The position numbers and the translations under genes are program-made. This document shows, piece by piece, positions 1 through 9,329 of a stretch of DNA of 64,000 nucleotides. The stretch spans positions 88,921 to 152,920 of the forward strand of contig JAHHHJ010000015.1 of the NCBI GenBank assembly GCA_019359445.1, read 5' to 3'. Position 1 is the first letter of the stretch. Each line of letters opens with the position of its first letter. The notes beneath the pieces are model-generated. The model was not told where the DNA came from, did no database searches, and worked only from the letters and a program-made list of their open reading frames with translations. The DNA is from Kastovskya adunca ATA6-11-RM4. GTDB lineage: Bacteria > Cyanobacteriota > Cyanobacteriia > Cyanobacteriales > Coleofasciculaceae.

Positions 1-419
1 TAGACATTCCCTTCAAAATAGACAGGCTGGTCTTTACTGAAGGTTTTCCCTTCGCTATCCATAAAGCTTGTCCAACTGTAAGCGACTCCCGCTTCCGGGT
101 TTTTCTGCAAAGCAGCCAGTTGGAGTTCTATCTTATCTGCTGTCCATACATCGTCAGCATCAATGAAGGTAATAAATTCTCCAGTTGAGCGTGCAATGCC
201 TCGATTCCGAGCCTCTGGTAAGCCAGCATTTTCATAAGAAAATACTTTAATGCGAGGATCGTTAATACAATTAACGAGCTTTAAAGTGCCATCTTTTGAG
301 CCATCATTAATGATGATTAATTCAAATTCTGAAAAGGTTTGTTGTTGAATCGAGCGAATAGTTTCTAAAATCGTTTTTTCAACGTTATAAGCAGGTACGA
401 CAACAGAGACAACTGGCAT
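1..419 (-). CDS. Family 2 glycosyltransferase, N-terminal part (cut by window edge)
   Basis: The first 139 codons of a GT-A fold glycosyltransferase are present and the gene runs off the left edge. The start MPVVSVVVPAYN is the usual GT2 opening. It is followed by an INDGSKDGT nucleotide-sugar loop and by FIDADDVW, which carries the metal-binding DxD-type motif. The enzyme should transfer a sugar from a nucleotide donor on the cytoplasmic face of the membrane. It is the last visible gene of a minus-strand series behind an exporter, a co-polymerase and a polymerase-like protein, so a role in building the exported polysaccharide repeat unit is inferred. The sugar specificity cannot be read from the sequence. 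Confidence 0.9.
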   Translation of the reverse strand, partial: MPVVSVVVPAYNVEKTILETIRSIQQQTFSEFELIIINDGSKDGTLKLVNCINDPRIKVFSYENAGLPEARNRGIARSTGEFITFIDADDVWTADKIELQLAALQKNPEAGVAYSWTSFMDSEGKTFSKDQPVYFEGNV

Positions 420-454
420 ACACCCTCATTTCCTCACAAATAATGCTTCGATAG

Positions 455-1750
455 TTATGAATAAACCCTAGTCTCTTGACAGGCTTCACTGCTCGTCAGC
501 GAGATTTTTTCTTTAAACGCTATGCCCATCATCATTAGACCAGGCCAGTACAGATAGGCAAGTGCTTCGATATTTTCGCCAATTGAATAGAATATTAAAA
601 CTAGGAGCATGGTTAAACCCACTTGAGCGGTCGCGTTTTTCTGGGCTTTGATTAGCAAATCTACAAAGCTTAAAGTCATAGCCGTAGCCAAGGCAATAAA
701 ACCGACGATGCCCTGAGTAAACAACACACCAAACCAGGTGTGGTGAGAACCAATAGGTTTATAGGCAACTAGATATGGTCCTTTCTCATCTAGGAAACCA
801 TGTCCCCAGATAGGAGCCTCAGTCTGCCAACGATAGAAAGCCATGCGATTGAGGATTTCTCTTACTCGTGAAGAACTAGCACGCTGACCTTCTAAATTGT
901 CTTTAAAATCCTTTAAGGTTGTTATGAGCTGAGAGCCAAATAATCCAGCAAAGAGGCTACCAACTCCGGCAGTAATTTGCATGACAGGTTTAGTAGCATT
1001 AATCAACCCAAAAGTAATAATGGGTATACAAACGAGACTGATTAAACCTAAGCGTGAAGCTGATCCCCAAACCATAATGGCTGAACTAATCATGCCAATC
1101 CATCGCCATTTCTTATTCGGGTCTTGCCAAGCGAGAAAGAAATAAATATTTCCTATTAAGCCTAAAGCAGGAGCCCACGGTGCAAACAAAAAAAGGCGGG
1201 TTGCACTCGATCCTGGTTCCGTACCGTACAAGAACACCGTGTAGGCAGCTTTCCCCACCGCTCCCACCTTATAAAGGGGAGATACATACAAAGCATCAGG
1301 AAGACCTATTTGTCCAGCAATGTAGGAAACGGGTATAAAAAATAAGCTTTGCAGGCAAAGTATGCAGACTGCTCTAGAAATCAACTGAGGTCGAATTTTC
1401 AAGCAACCCGCTAGGGGAAATAACGCCATTAATGCCCAGCTTTTACCAAAAATATTGATGGTTGATTTGATAATGCGCGTCAGTCCAAGATCGAAATCTA
1501 AGTGATTGGCAATGATTGTGACTTCCATCATCAACATGCAAATCACCCAGAGCCACACCCCAAAAGGAATAGTTATTCTTTCCTCAGGGGGTGTCTCATC
1601 AGTTTGTTCCCAGAGTTTTTTGCAGACATAGCCACCAAAAAACCAACCCATTAATGGCGCTACAAAATGCTGTGCTCCAAGGAGAAAAAGAACATAAGTA
1701 CCAGTAATGTAGTACCAAACTATCTTTTCTTCCAGATTTTGAGGTTTCAT
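455..1750 (-). CDS. O-antigen ligase / Wzy-polymerase-like membrane protein
   Basis: This 431-residue protein is almost entirely hydrophobic, with about ten predicted membrane segments. In the last third, a stretch containing WGHGF and GSHHTWFGVLFTQG resembles the periplasmic loop and following helix of the O-antigen ligase/polymerase (Wzy_C) family. Such proteins join lipid-linked repeat units or ligate finished glycans in the inner membrane. It lies directly downstream of Wzz-like and Wza-like genes on the same strand, which favours the polymerase of a Wzx/Wzy-type exopolysaccharide pathway. Polymerase and ligase cannot be told apart from sequence alone. The gap to the upstream gene is only 35 bases, consistent with one operon. 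Confidence 0.8.
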   Translation of the reverse strand: MKPQNLEEKIVWYYITGTYVLFLLGAQHFVAPLMGWFFGGYVCKKLWEQTDETPPEERITIPFGVWLWVICMLMMEVTIIANHLDFDLGLTRIIKSTINIFGKSWALMALFPLAGCLKIRPQLISRAVCILCLQSLFFIPVSYIAGQIGLPDALYVSPLYKVGAVGKAAYTVFLYGTEPGSSATRLFLFAPWAPALGLIGNIYFFLAWQDPNKKWRWIGMISSAIMVWGSASRLGLISLVCIPIITFGLINATKPVMQITAGVGSLFAGLFGSQLITTLKDFKDNLEGQRASSSRVREILNRMAFYRWQTEAPIWGHGFLDEKGPYLVAYKPIGSHHTWFGVLFTQGIVGFIALATAMTLSFVDLLIKAQKNATAQVGLTMLLVLIFYSIGENIEALAYLYWPGLMMMGIAFKEKISLTSSEACQETRVYS

Positions 1751-1785
1751 TTATGCTTAAATATCTCAGAACGCTAGGCTCGAAT

Positions 1786-3294
1786 TTAGCTTTTGTGCCG
1801 GCTTTCTTCCCAAGGTTTTAAAACAGATGAATTAGTCATTGGTAGTAAGGGCGCGATATCCGGCGCGGGAGTGTTAAGGGGAGCTGAAGTCAGGTTTGTG
1901 CTTGAGCGCTTGCCTAGTAAGCGGGGACGCAGCCAGAGTAAGAGTAGTCCTAGGGTTATCAACAAGGAGCTTCCTCCGGCACCTAACATTGCCAAAGATT
2001 TTTTTGGGGATGAGGGTTGCTCCGGTTGGTTAGGTGGGGTGAGGACTTGCGGTTGAGGATAACTACTAGATAGGCTGGCTTGACTGAGATCGAGTTGAGT
2101 TAATGTGGTGGAAAAGATCGCTTCAGCAATTTGTAAGTCTCGCTCTAGGACTGAGAGGGTAAGGGCGTTTTGCCCCATCGTTCTAAGCTGGTTTTCCAGT
2201 TGAAAGATCTGTCGGTCGAGTTCTTGAGTACTCGCTTCGAGTCCTTCTCCTTGGACTTTGATGGTAATGAGTTGTTCAAATAGCTGTTCTCTTGCCGAGC
2301 CACCTTGATTGCCCGTACTGATATTGAGTTGGTCAATCGCTGGTTGACTTAGGGAGCGACCTACAAGCGCCTGGCTGCGATTGAGCATAGCGGCTCTGGC
2401 TTCGGCTTGTCGATTTCCTTCTCGAACCACTGCTGGGTGATTAGATCCGTACTTCGCATTTAAGATCGTTAAAGTTGAGGACGCTTCGCTGTAGTCGAGT
2501 AAGTGCTGTTGAAAGATGGAGTCGGCTTTGAGCGTAAAAGCATCTGCGGCTTGTTTGGCTGACAAGTTGAGGTTAGACGATAGTTCTCGCAGATTCGCTG
2601 ATGTTTGTTGCCGCTGCGCTCGAAGTTCGGCACGCTGTCTCTTGAGTTCCTCAATCGTCTGGGAAGTTTGATCGATTTGTATTTTCGATGCTAGCCCTGT
2701 ACGCGCTTTGTGTTCAGCAAGGCGTTGTTGGGCGTAAATGAGTTTTTTCTGCGCTGCTTCTAAGGCTTCTCGAGTCGGTTTTTCTTGTGCTTCGGCTCCT
2801 TCAATTCTGAGCTGATTGAGTCGATTATTAAAAGCTTCATTAAGGGCAAAGGCCTTTTGTTGAGCGATTTCCGGGGTATCGCCAGCCATTTCAAGGTTTA
2901 TCAACGTGGTATTGTCAATAATTTTGATGCGAGGCTGACCGAATTCGCTGGGTGTGAGATTGAGTTTATCTGCGGCTGCTTTTATAACCGCGTCACTTTC
3001 GGCAATAATTTCATATTCTGCTCGTGGATCTAGGGAGCGATCGCTATAAGGGGACTTCACTTCTGAAGAAGCATTGCCGACCTCTGGGATTGAGATTCGA
3101 GTGGATGAGCCAGCAGCGGGAAGGGTGAGAGTCCACTTACTCGTGTAGGTGGGGTCTGTTTCTTTCAAGTACGCAAATGTTAAGCCCCAAATTGCTGTAT
3201 TCGCAGCTACAGCTAAAAATAAATAATGCAACCAACGCCACCGACCCAGAGAGGCTGGGGCAGAAGAACCCGGAATAGTGGAAGACTTAGTCAT
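1786..3294 (-). CDS. Wzz/GumC-like polysaccharide co-polymerase (chain-length determinant)
   Basis: This 502-residue protein has the two-helix layout of Wzz-type co-polymerases. One membrane segment lies near residues 22-42 and a second near 435-455, with a large periplasmic part between them that is rich in charged coiled coil (roughly residues 160-250 and 340-400). The motif PQVLTPPNQPEQPSSPKK just before the second helix matches the proline-rich segment of the GumC/Wzz family. No Walker motifs follow the second helix, so the tyrosine-kinase domain found in Wzc-type fusions is absent. It should set chain length by contacting the polymerase and the OPX exporter. Its start codon lies 3 bases beyond the stop of the wza-like gene, which indicates co-transcription. 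Confidence 0.85.
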   Translation of the reverse strand: MTKSSTIPGSSAPASLGRWRWLHYLFLAVAANTAIWGLTFAYLKETDPTYTSKWTLTLPAAGSSTRISIPEVGNASSEVKSPYSDRSLDPRAEYEIIAESDAVIKAAADKLNLTPSEFGQPRIKIIDNTTLINLEMAGDTPEIAQQKAFALNEAFNNRLNQLRIEGAEAQEKPTREALEAAQKKLIYAQQRLAEHKARTGLASKIQIDQTSQTIEELKRQRAELRAQRQQTSANLRELSSNLNLSAKQAADAFTLKADSIFQQHLLDYSEASSTLTILNAKYGSNHPAVVREGNRQAEARAAMLNRSQALVGRSLSQPAIDQLNISTGNQGGSAREQLFEQLITIKVQGEGLEASTQELDRQIFQLENQLRTMGQNALTLSVLERDLQIAEAIFSTTLTQLDLSQASLSSSYPQPQVLTPPNQPEQPSSPKKSLAMLGAGGSSLLITLGLLLLWLRPRLLGKRSSTNLTSAPLNTPAPDIAPLLPMTNSSVLKPWEESRHKS

Positions 3295-3296
3295 TG

Positions 3297-4376
3297 TTAC
3301 TCGTTGTCACCAAAGATGAGATCTCTAATTACATTAAGTGGATTAAGAATGTCACCGATGACGCGGAACACACTAGAAACATTGGTGACAGTTGAATCGT
3401 AACAAACCACACCGTCTCCCGGCATCAGGTAAGGATTCGCAACTTCATCACTGGGGTTTCTGACTAGATCTTCGACCGAGCGATTCAACGTCTCAACTTG
3501 CCCCGTTAAACGATCAGTTTGTACTAAAACAACACGCCGCTTGGCATTAGTCGGTTGACTTCCACCCACGCACTTTGCAGCAATGACAGCATTAGAAAAA
3601 CGTGAGCCATAAGCAAGTTCTTGGGCTTGTGCATTCCCGCCGCCTGGATTGGGGCTTGACAAGTTGGAGAAGAACACAGGAATGGTGAGCGGAGTCACCT
3701 GAGAAGGACGAACCAGTTCATTGTTTTGAGCAACTTCGAATTGAGGAACTACCACCAAATCCCCAGCAACGAGGGGAACATCTTCTACAGGACCTCCTGT
3801 GAAGACGCCTGACAAATCAAAGACCCGTTCTTGCTCGCCCCGTACTAAACGAACATTTTGAATGTCCGCATTCGGTTTCACGCCTCCGGCGGTGCGAATC
3901 GCCGCCGTCAAGTAACGCTCTGGGGGATAATCTCCAGACACAGGAGGAAGCCCCGGCTGATTTTGATTTTGCGCTCTCAGTGCTGGATCGTTAATTAAGA
4001 CCCGACCGGGCTGGAATACGGCTCCAGACACTGTCACTTGTACAGGAGCCCACTGTGAAATAGTGACTCCTAATTGCAGAAACTGGGGTCGGAAGAATCC
4101 TCCTGCAATTAAGGCTTGCCTCAGCCGCTGTTGAACTTGAGCAATCTCTAACCCTTGAACAGGCAACGGTGGGAGGTAGGGAATTGCTAAATTCCCGTCC
4201 AAATTCACCTCATAGGTACCACTAAAGCGATCTTCAGTTTCTAAGAATCCTTCATCAGGGATAGAAACCCGGAGGCGATCGCCTGGAGATAGGGGTAGTG
4301 CCTGTACTCGGCTCGGAACGACTACCACAGCAGTGATCGCAATAGTGGCGAAGGCGAGGTACTTTGTAAAAAACAT
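3297..4376 (-). CDS. OPX-family polysaccharide export protein (Wza-like)
   Basis: This 359-residue protein starts with a hydrophobic export signal ending near VQALPLSPGD. A Poly_export domain follows (LSPGDRLRVSIP, then YEVNLDGNLAIPYLPPLPVQG), and then SLBB-like beta-grasp segments (VTVSGAVFQPGRV, AGDLVVVPQF). This is the layout of Wza/GumB-type outer-membrane exporters. No lipobox cysteine is seen at the signal cleavage region, so the usual lipidation of E. coli Wza may be missing. The C-terminal ~25 residues are amphipathic and may form the outer-membrane helix. It is the first gene of the minus-strand export operon, and the 272 bases upstream are the natural place for its promoter. Confidence 0.85.
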   Translation of the reverse strand: MFFTKYLAFATIAITAVVVVPSRVQALPLSPGDRLRVSIPDEGFLETEDRFSGTYEVNLDGNLAIPYLPPLPVQGLEIAQVQQRLRQALIAGGFFRPQFLQLGVTISQWAPVQVTVSGAVFQPGRVLINDPALRAQNQNQPGLPPVSGDYPPERYLTAAIRTAGGVKPNADIQNVRLVRGEQERVFDLSGVFTGGPVEDVPLVAGDLVVVPQFEVAQNNELVRPSQVTPLTIPVFFSNLSSPNPGGGNAQAQELAYGSRFSNAVIAAKCVGGSQPTNAKRRVVLVQTDRLTGQVETLNRSVEDLVRNPSDEVANPYLMPGDGVVCYDSTVTNVSSVFRVIGDILNPLNVIRDLIFGDNE

Positions 4377-4648
4377 ATCGGTATCTTCCCCCGGAGGCTA
4401 CATCAATCAACAACGGTTTATTCAGTAACTTGTTGTTGAACGTCTTACACAACCACTTTCAAAACAGACCTAATTTACCTATCCATGAGGAAGGCTGCTG
4501 CTTTAAAAGAGATAGTTGCTGGTAAAATGCTGTACTCAAGCTGCTAGTATATCCCAAATTTTTGTTACAGAGACAAAGGAGCAAGCAGACCCATTCGTTC
4601 TTAGGAGATAATGGTTGCTTGCAATTTTGCCTACACTAGTTCAGTATT

Positions 4649-6307
4649 TCAACACAGTACAGTTGGGCGCTCCAAAAGAGGCTTGCCCTCGCAATAGTCA
4701 GGAATTTCTGCACCCATTAAACTCAAAATCGTTGGTGCTAAGTCTAGAGAGTGACCAGCACTGAGGCTAGCTCCCGGAGCTATATCAGGTCCTTGCATCA
4801 TCAGGAAGCCATCAGAGCGGTGGCTACCTGTGCGGTTGAAGGGAACAGGCCCAATCCGTCCGATGTCGGAACTTTCAACCACATCCGTTGCATACTTCTC
4901 TTGCCAGATAAGAACGATATCGGCATCAGGTAACTTCGGGTCGCTCTCAGTTGCTGATTGACGCGTCCGGATCGCTTCCTTCACCATTGGTTCTCCTGTC
5001 CGAGCATCTTTAAGCTGGTAAAGCTTTTCTATCAGCTCATCACAGACAGCATCATAATCATCAGGAGCAACAATGCCATTTGGCTCCCGTCCTTGAAGAT
5101 TGATGCGGATGTAACCTTCTGAGTAGCTAGGCAAGGCGAAGGCTTTCATCTGTGGCCAGAACGGCTTGTACCACACCGCACTTTGGAAGAAGAAAGGATC
5201 GGATTTTTCGAGCAAGTCAAAAGGAGAAATCAAATCAGGTTGTTCGGAAGACTTTGAGAAAGGAAGAAGGTTGAACAGTTTGGTCGGAAGATGGCGTCTC
5301 AAAAATCCTTTAAGTGGGTTTTTCTCGTACTTTAAACTCCACATTGTTCCCATCCATCCTTTTTTAGCACGACCATTGATTAATGGTTCTCCAGGAGGTT
5401 TACCCATCTTGCCACGGGCAATGCCGTATTTTTCCGGGAAATTCCAGCGATACAGAAATTCTGGGAGGAAGAACATACTGGGGAGATCCATCACATTCGC
5501 CCCCATGCCATGAGCCGCAAAAACGACAACATTCGCATTTTCGGGGGCTGAGTCAATGATGTCACCAACAGCCGTATCGATTTTTTCAAAGACTTCCAAC
5601 AGGGGGTCACCAGAGCAGTGCTTGCCGAGATAGGGATATAAAGGATGGTCCGTTTGGCTCAGGTGCCACATATAATGTCCCGCTGAATGGGTTTCCCCAA
5701 AGATTGTCAGGAACAAGTCCCAAGGCTCTTGTTGCAACAAGTCTTTGCAGATCGTTGCCCGTCGGGCGATACCGACTTCGAGCGCCTTTTGCAGTTCTTG
5801 CAATGCCTCCACATCCATGATGCTGGCATGGTCTTTGCGAAGGGTGGGATGCTCACCATGCTTATCAACTATTTCCTGATACAGAGAGGCTGGTAGGGAA
5901 TGACTGGGGGTTTGGGGCGAGTGAGCCCCCCAAGCAAGGACTTGCAGCCCGTTTACCTGCTTGGCTAGCGGTGCTTGGGGTATGTCAAAAGCGGCAACTC
6001 GATATTGGTCTTTTAGAGCGTAAAAAGGTTCATGTTCCTTAAAATCATGAGACTGAATATCCTCTACCTCATAGGTGCCTTGCTTGATTTTTAGCGGTGC
6101 CCAATACCCAGTTTGCTTAGGGGAACAGCCTGTAAGAAATGTTGTCCAGGGAGTCTCGGCTCTGTAGTACTCAAACGTTTTCAGACGAGTGTAAGCCCCT
6201 TTGTCGCGTAAGCGACGCAGGTTTTTCAAATGTCCTTGAGACATCCAGGTTTCAATAAGGGAAGGATCGGCTGCGTCCAGTCCAATGGCAATGACGGGAT
6301 TCTTCAT
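4649..6307 (-). CDS. Alkaline-phosphatase-superfamily phosphodiesterase/nucleotide pyrophosphatase
   Basis: This protein of about 552 residues belongs to the type I phosphodiesterase family. The N-terminal VIAIGLDAADPSLIE supplies the first metal-binding aspartate. The motif TPWTTFLTG carries the expected threonine nucleophile. HSAGHYMW and FAAHGMGAN supply later metal ligands, and LDLAPTILSLMG is the family's typical C-terminal motif. The ATG at 6307 is preferred because AAGGA lies just upstream; an in-frame TTG at 6322 is the alternative. No signal peptide is seen, so a cytoplasmic location is likely. The substrate is unknown. Position beside exopolysaccharide genes suggests a glycolipid or nucleotide-sugar phosphodiester, but that is inference. 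Confidence 0.82.
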   Translation of the reverse strand: MKNPVIAIGLDAADPSLIETWMSQGHLKNLRRLRDKGAYTRLKTFEYYRAETPWTTFLTGCSPKQTGYWAPLKIKQGTYEVEDIQSHDFKEHEPFYALKDQYRVAAFDIPQAPLAKQVNGLQVLAWGAHSPQTPSHSLPASLYQEIVDKHGEHPTLRKDHASIMDVEALQELQKALEVGIARRATICKDLLQQEPWDLFLTIFGETHSAGHYMWHLSQTDHPLYPYLGKHCSGDPLLEVFEKIDTAVGDIIDSAPENANVVVFAAHGMGANVMDLPSMFFLPEFLYRWNFPEKYGIARGKMGKPPGEPLINGRAKKGWMGTMWSLKYEKNPLKGFLRRHLPTKLFNLLPFSKSSEQPDLISPFDLLEKSDPFFFQSAVWYKPFWPQMKAFALPSYSEGYIRINLQGREPNGIVAPDDYDAVCDELIEKLYQLKDARTGEPMVKEAIRTRQSATESDPKLPDADIVLIWQEKYATDVVESSDIGRIGPVPFNRTGSHRSDGFLMMQGPDIAPGASLSAGHSLDLAPTILSLMGAEIPDYCEGKPLLERPTVLC

Positions 6308-6810
6308 AATTTCCTTTGGCAAGAAATGCTAAAGAGAGGTGTCAGTAAAAAGCTATAAATATATCTTTTAAGTAGGCATAAATAACTGTCTTGGATCGCT
6401 AATAAGCTAACAATAATAAAGGAGCAATAAGGGCAATTACTATGCTTTTAATACACTAACGTTTTTTCTTAGGGGTAAGGGTGAAAATTTACTGAAGATA
6501 TAGGTGATTCTCATAAAGTTTAGATGAAGCTTTTAATTACAGGGATGTTGCGATAAAAATTTATCGAATGTAAAGATAGTTTTCAAAAAGTTTAGTAAAG
6601 CTTGCTAGAGACAAAAATCCCGCTCGACATTTGGCACTATTAAGGGTAGCAAGAGAGATGCGGTTTCCCATGTCTCCTCCGTCCGTTTTGTGGAAATTGA
6701 TTAGGGCTGTATAGTGGCTTGAAAGTGGCTGATGAAGGGAACTTTCCTTGCTCGTCTTCAACAATGAACCTAATTGAGTTAAGCCCAATAACCCTCAAAT
6801 CCTCAAGCTG
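6308..6810. other. Intergenic region between divergent genes
   Basis: About 500 AT-rich bases separate the divergent phosphodiesterase and flippase-like genes and should hold both promoters. I see no RNA gene, repeat family or convincing protein here. The 75-codon minus-strand frame at 6561-6788 has no family features. Confidence 0.5.
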
Positions 6811-7740
6811 ATGAAGCAAATTTGGTCGCGCCTGAAGCCTTACTTACGCTGGGTAATTCTCGGCGGGACGCTATTTTTTCTCCTTAAGACACTTAAGGAT
6901 CACTGGCAGGAAGCCGCAGCAATCCGAATTGAGCCGACAGGATGGGCAATTTTGGCGATTGCCTTGAGCGTAACCTTAACAGCGCATATTTGGTCTGGAT
7001 GGGTGTGGGGGTGGATTTTACAATCTCTTTCAGCACCCGTCAAAGGTTCCTGGAGCGTTGCCATTTACCTGAAAACTAATATTGCTAAGTATCTACCCGG
7101 AAATGTCTGGCACTTCTACGGTCGGGTCAGAGCGACTCAAGCGATTGGTGTTTCCTTCGGAGTTGCCACTCTCAGCGTGCTGCTAGAGCCATTACTGATG
7201 GCAGCCGCTGCTTTACTGATTGCTTTAATCAGCCTGGAGCGAAACAACTGGAAATTACAAGTTCTCAGCCTCGCCGTTGTGCTGCTTGCCATTCATCCCC
7301 GATTTCTGAACTTTGGCATTAAGCTGTTAAGCAAATTCAAAGGTAAAGCAACTAAATCTAAATCTCAAGCCGCCGCTGAACCCTTACAAATTCAACGCTA
7401 TCCTTTTCTCCCGCTGTTAGGAGAACTGGGCTTCGTTGGGCTGAGAGGTACAGGATTTGCGTTAACTCTATTAGCCCTCGGCTCTGTCATTCCGGCGCAA
7501 CTCCCTTTGCTGTTGAGCGCCTTCAGCCTAGCTTGGCTGCTTGGTCTAGTGGTACCAGGAGCGCCAGGAGGAATTGGGGTGTTTGAAGTAACAATTATCG
7601 CCCTACTCAAGGGTAACTTCTCAGCTGGTCTGCTCCTGAGCGCGGTTGTTCTGTACCGCTTGATTAGCATTCTGGCAGAAGCAGCAGGTGCAGGACTAGC
7701 GGTTCTGTATGAATACCGCTTTTTCAAGCTGCGAAGCTAA
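6811..7740 (+). CDS. Flippase-like / lysylphosphatidylglycerol-synthase TM-region family protein (UPF0104)
   Basis: This 309-residue integral membrane protein has about eight hydrophobic segments. The motifs AKYLPGNVWHFYGRV and VVPGAPGGIGVFEVTIIALL are characteristic of the LPG_synthase_TM (UPF0104, AglD-like) family. In bacteria the family is associated with moving or modifying lipid-linked substrates across the inner membrane. No hydrophilic transferase domain follows, so this is not MprF. Its neighbours are glycosyltransferases and polysaccharide export genes, which fits a glycolipid or glycan-translocating role, but the substrate is unknown. Confidence 0.85.
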   Translation: MKQIWSRLKPYLRWVILGGTLFFLLKTLKDHWQEAAAIRIEPTGWAILAIALSVTLTAHIWSGWVWGWILQSLSAPVKGSWSVAIYLKTNIAKYLPGNVWHFYGRVRATQAIGVSFGVATLSVLLEPLLMAAAALLIALISLERNNWKLQVLSLAVVLLAIHPRFLNFGIKLLSKFKGKATKSKSQAAAEPLQIQRYPFLPLLGELGFVGLRGTGFALTLLALGSVIPAQLPLLLSAFSLAWLLGLVVPGAPGGIGVFEVTIIALLKGNFSAGLLLSAVVLYRLISILAEAAGAGLAVLYEYRFFKLRS

Positions 7741-8009
7741 GAAAGTAAAGTTCGCTGTCCTAAACGGCATCAATTACTTAAAGCTTTACAGAATCTTAAA
7801 ATAACTTCTTTCGGTTTACCTATTTTTTACAGTAATCACCTTATGCTGTTCCGTAGCCGCCCTTGTTCGCTTGAGAAGGAAAACCTGTTTTAGAGAACTT
7901 TGACCAGGTGCGAGTGACTAAAGATAGCTTCTTTAAGGGCAGGACTCAAATTTTCTGGAATTGCAGCTACTGTTTTTATTAGGAACAATCCGCGTGCATA
8001 CTTACATCA

Positions 8010-9020
8010 ATGGCTCAAATAGTTAGGACATCCACCCTCTCAGATGTAACTCCACCTGAATTGTCAGTTGTGGTGCCGCTCTATAACGAGGTAGAGAGCC
8101 TGATCCAGTTGCTTGAGGCAATTACGACTAGTGTCAGCAATATGGGATTGAGCTACGAAATCATCTGCGTGGATGATGGCTCTAAAGATGGTTCGTCAGA
8201 GTTGTTAAAGCAACAAGCGCTGCTTCGTCCGCATCTACGCGCCGTCCTACTCCGTCGCAACTACGGTCAAACACCAGCAATGGCAGCAGGATTCAAGTAC
8301 GCCACAGCTCCCTTTATCGTTACGTTAGATGGCGACTTGCAGAATGACCCGGCAGATATCCCCATGCTGCTCGCCAAGCTAGAAGAAGGCTACGACTTGG
8401 TGAGTGGCTGGCGCAAAAACCGACAGGATGCGGCACTGACGCGGTTGCTGCCTTCCAAAATTGCCAATTGGTTGATTGGGCGGATCACGGGTGTGAAACT
8501 ACATGATTATGGTTGTTCCCTGAAAGCTTACCGTGCAGAACTGATCGCCGACATGAATCTCTACGGTGAGTTGCATCGGTTTTTGCCAGCCCTAGCGTTT
8601 ATTGAAGGCGCAAGAATTACTGAGGTACCTGTACGCCACCATGCCCGTCGTCATGGTAGCAGTAAGTATGGTCTGGGACGTACCTTTCGGGTTGTGCTGG
8701 ATTTGTTCACGGTCTTCTTTATGAAGAAGTTCCTGACGCGACCGATGCATGTATTTGGTTTGTTGGGAATTTCTTCTACAGTATTAGGAACTGTTTTAGG
8801 GCTTTACTTAACTTTTCTCAAGTTGGGGTTGGGTCAAAGCATTGGCGATCGCCCTTTACTGATCTTGGTAGTAATCTTGCTCTTGGCAGGCGTGCAGCTC
8901 TTTAGCTTTGGTCTATTAGGAGAACTCCTGATGCGGACTTATCATGAATCTCAAGGCAGACCTATCTATAGAGTCAGAGAAGTGGTTGAAAGAGAAGCTA
9001 ACAATGGCAATGGTAATTGA
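8010..9020 (+). CDS. Membrane-anchored family 2 glycosyltransferase (DPM1/GtrB/ArnC-like)
   Basis: This 336-residue protein opens with a GT2 catalytic domain (residues ~15-235) starting LSVVVPLYNEVESL. It contains VDDGSKDGS and the DxD-type motif LDGDLQNDP. Two membrane helices follow at roughly 250-275 and 285-310. This is the layout of polyprenyl-phosphate glycosyltransferases such as GtrB, ArnC and DPM1, which make a lipid-phosphate-sugar donor at the cytoplasmic face of the membrane. The motif YGCSLKAYR is typical of this subgroup. It follows the flippase-like gene on the same strand after 269 bases, and the two could make and translocate a lipid-linked sugar. The donor sugar is not identifiable. 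Confidence 0.9.
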   Translation: MAQIVRTSTLSDVTPPELSVVVPLYNEVESLIQLLEAITTSVSNMGLSYEIICVDDGSKDGSSELLKQQALLRPHLRAVLLRRNYGQTPAMAAGFKYATAPFIVTLDGDLQNDPADIPMLLAKLEEGYDLVSGWRKNRQDAALTRLLPSKIANWLIGRITGVKLHDYGCSLKAYRAELIADMNLYGELHRFLPALAFIEGARITEVPVRHHARRHGSSKYGLGRTFRVVLDLFTVFFMKKFLTRPMHVFGLLGISSTVLGTVLGLYLTFLKLGLGQSIGDRPLLILVVILLLAGVQLFSFGLLGELLMRTYHESQGRPIYRVREVVEREANNGNGN

Positions 9021-9263
9021 GAAGAATGACTCTCTCAAAAATCCAGCTTTCAAAATTAGCAGTATTGGTGAGGAAAGAGTAACAAGGGTCAGTAGTGATT
9101 TTAAGGAATTTTCTTTTTATCGCTTTTCACTTGTTACTCTTTTCTTTTTATTGTTTATCCCTTTTTGTTGACAGGCGTAGATTTTTTTAGACTAGTGCAG
9201 CTTTGCATAAATTCAACTATCGTACTTGCGCGGCATCCTCTAGCGCACTCCTCCTACAACGAA

Positions 9264-9294
9264 AAGAGACGTGAGCATAAAACTCACGTCTCTT
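9264..9294. terminator. Bidirectional hairpin between convergent genes
   Basis: A perfect 12-base-pair stem (9264-9275 with 9283-9294) closes a 7-base loop in the 309-base gap between the convergent GT2 and WecG-like genes. Short A/T tracts flank it on both sides, so it can serve as a terminator for both. Nothing else is recognisable in 9021-9329. Confidence 0.75.
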
Positions 9295-9329
9295 AAACTT
9301 TCTGTGAAATTAGAAGGAAATTGAGCATT

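Noticed and set aside
1793..2056. Plus-strand ORF opposite the Wzz-like gene
   Set aside because: It is a shadow frame of a clearly coding minus-strand gene with full family motifs.
6561..6788. 75-codon minus-strand ORF upstream of the flippase-like gene
   Set aside because: There is no ribosome-binding site, no family motif and irregular composition; it occupies the divergent promoter region.
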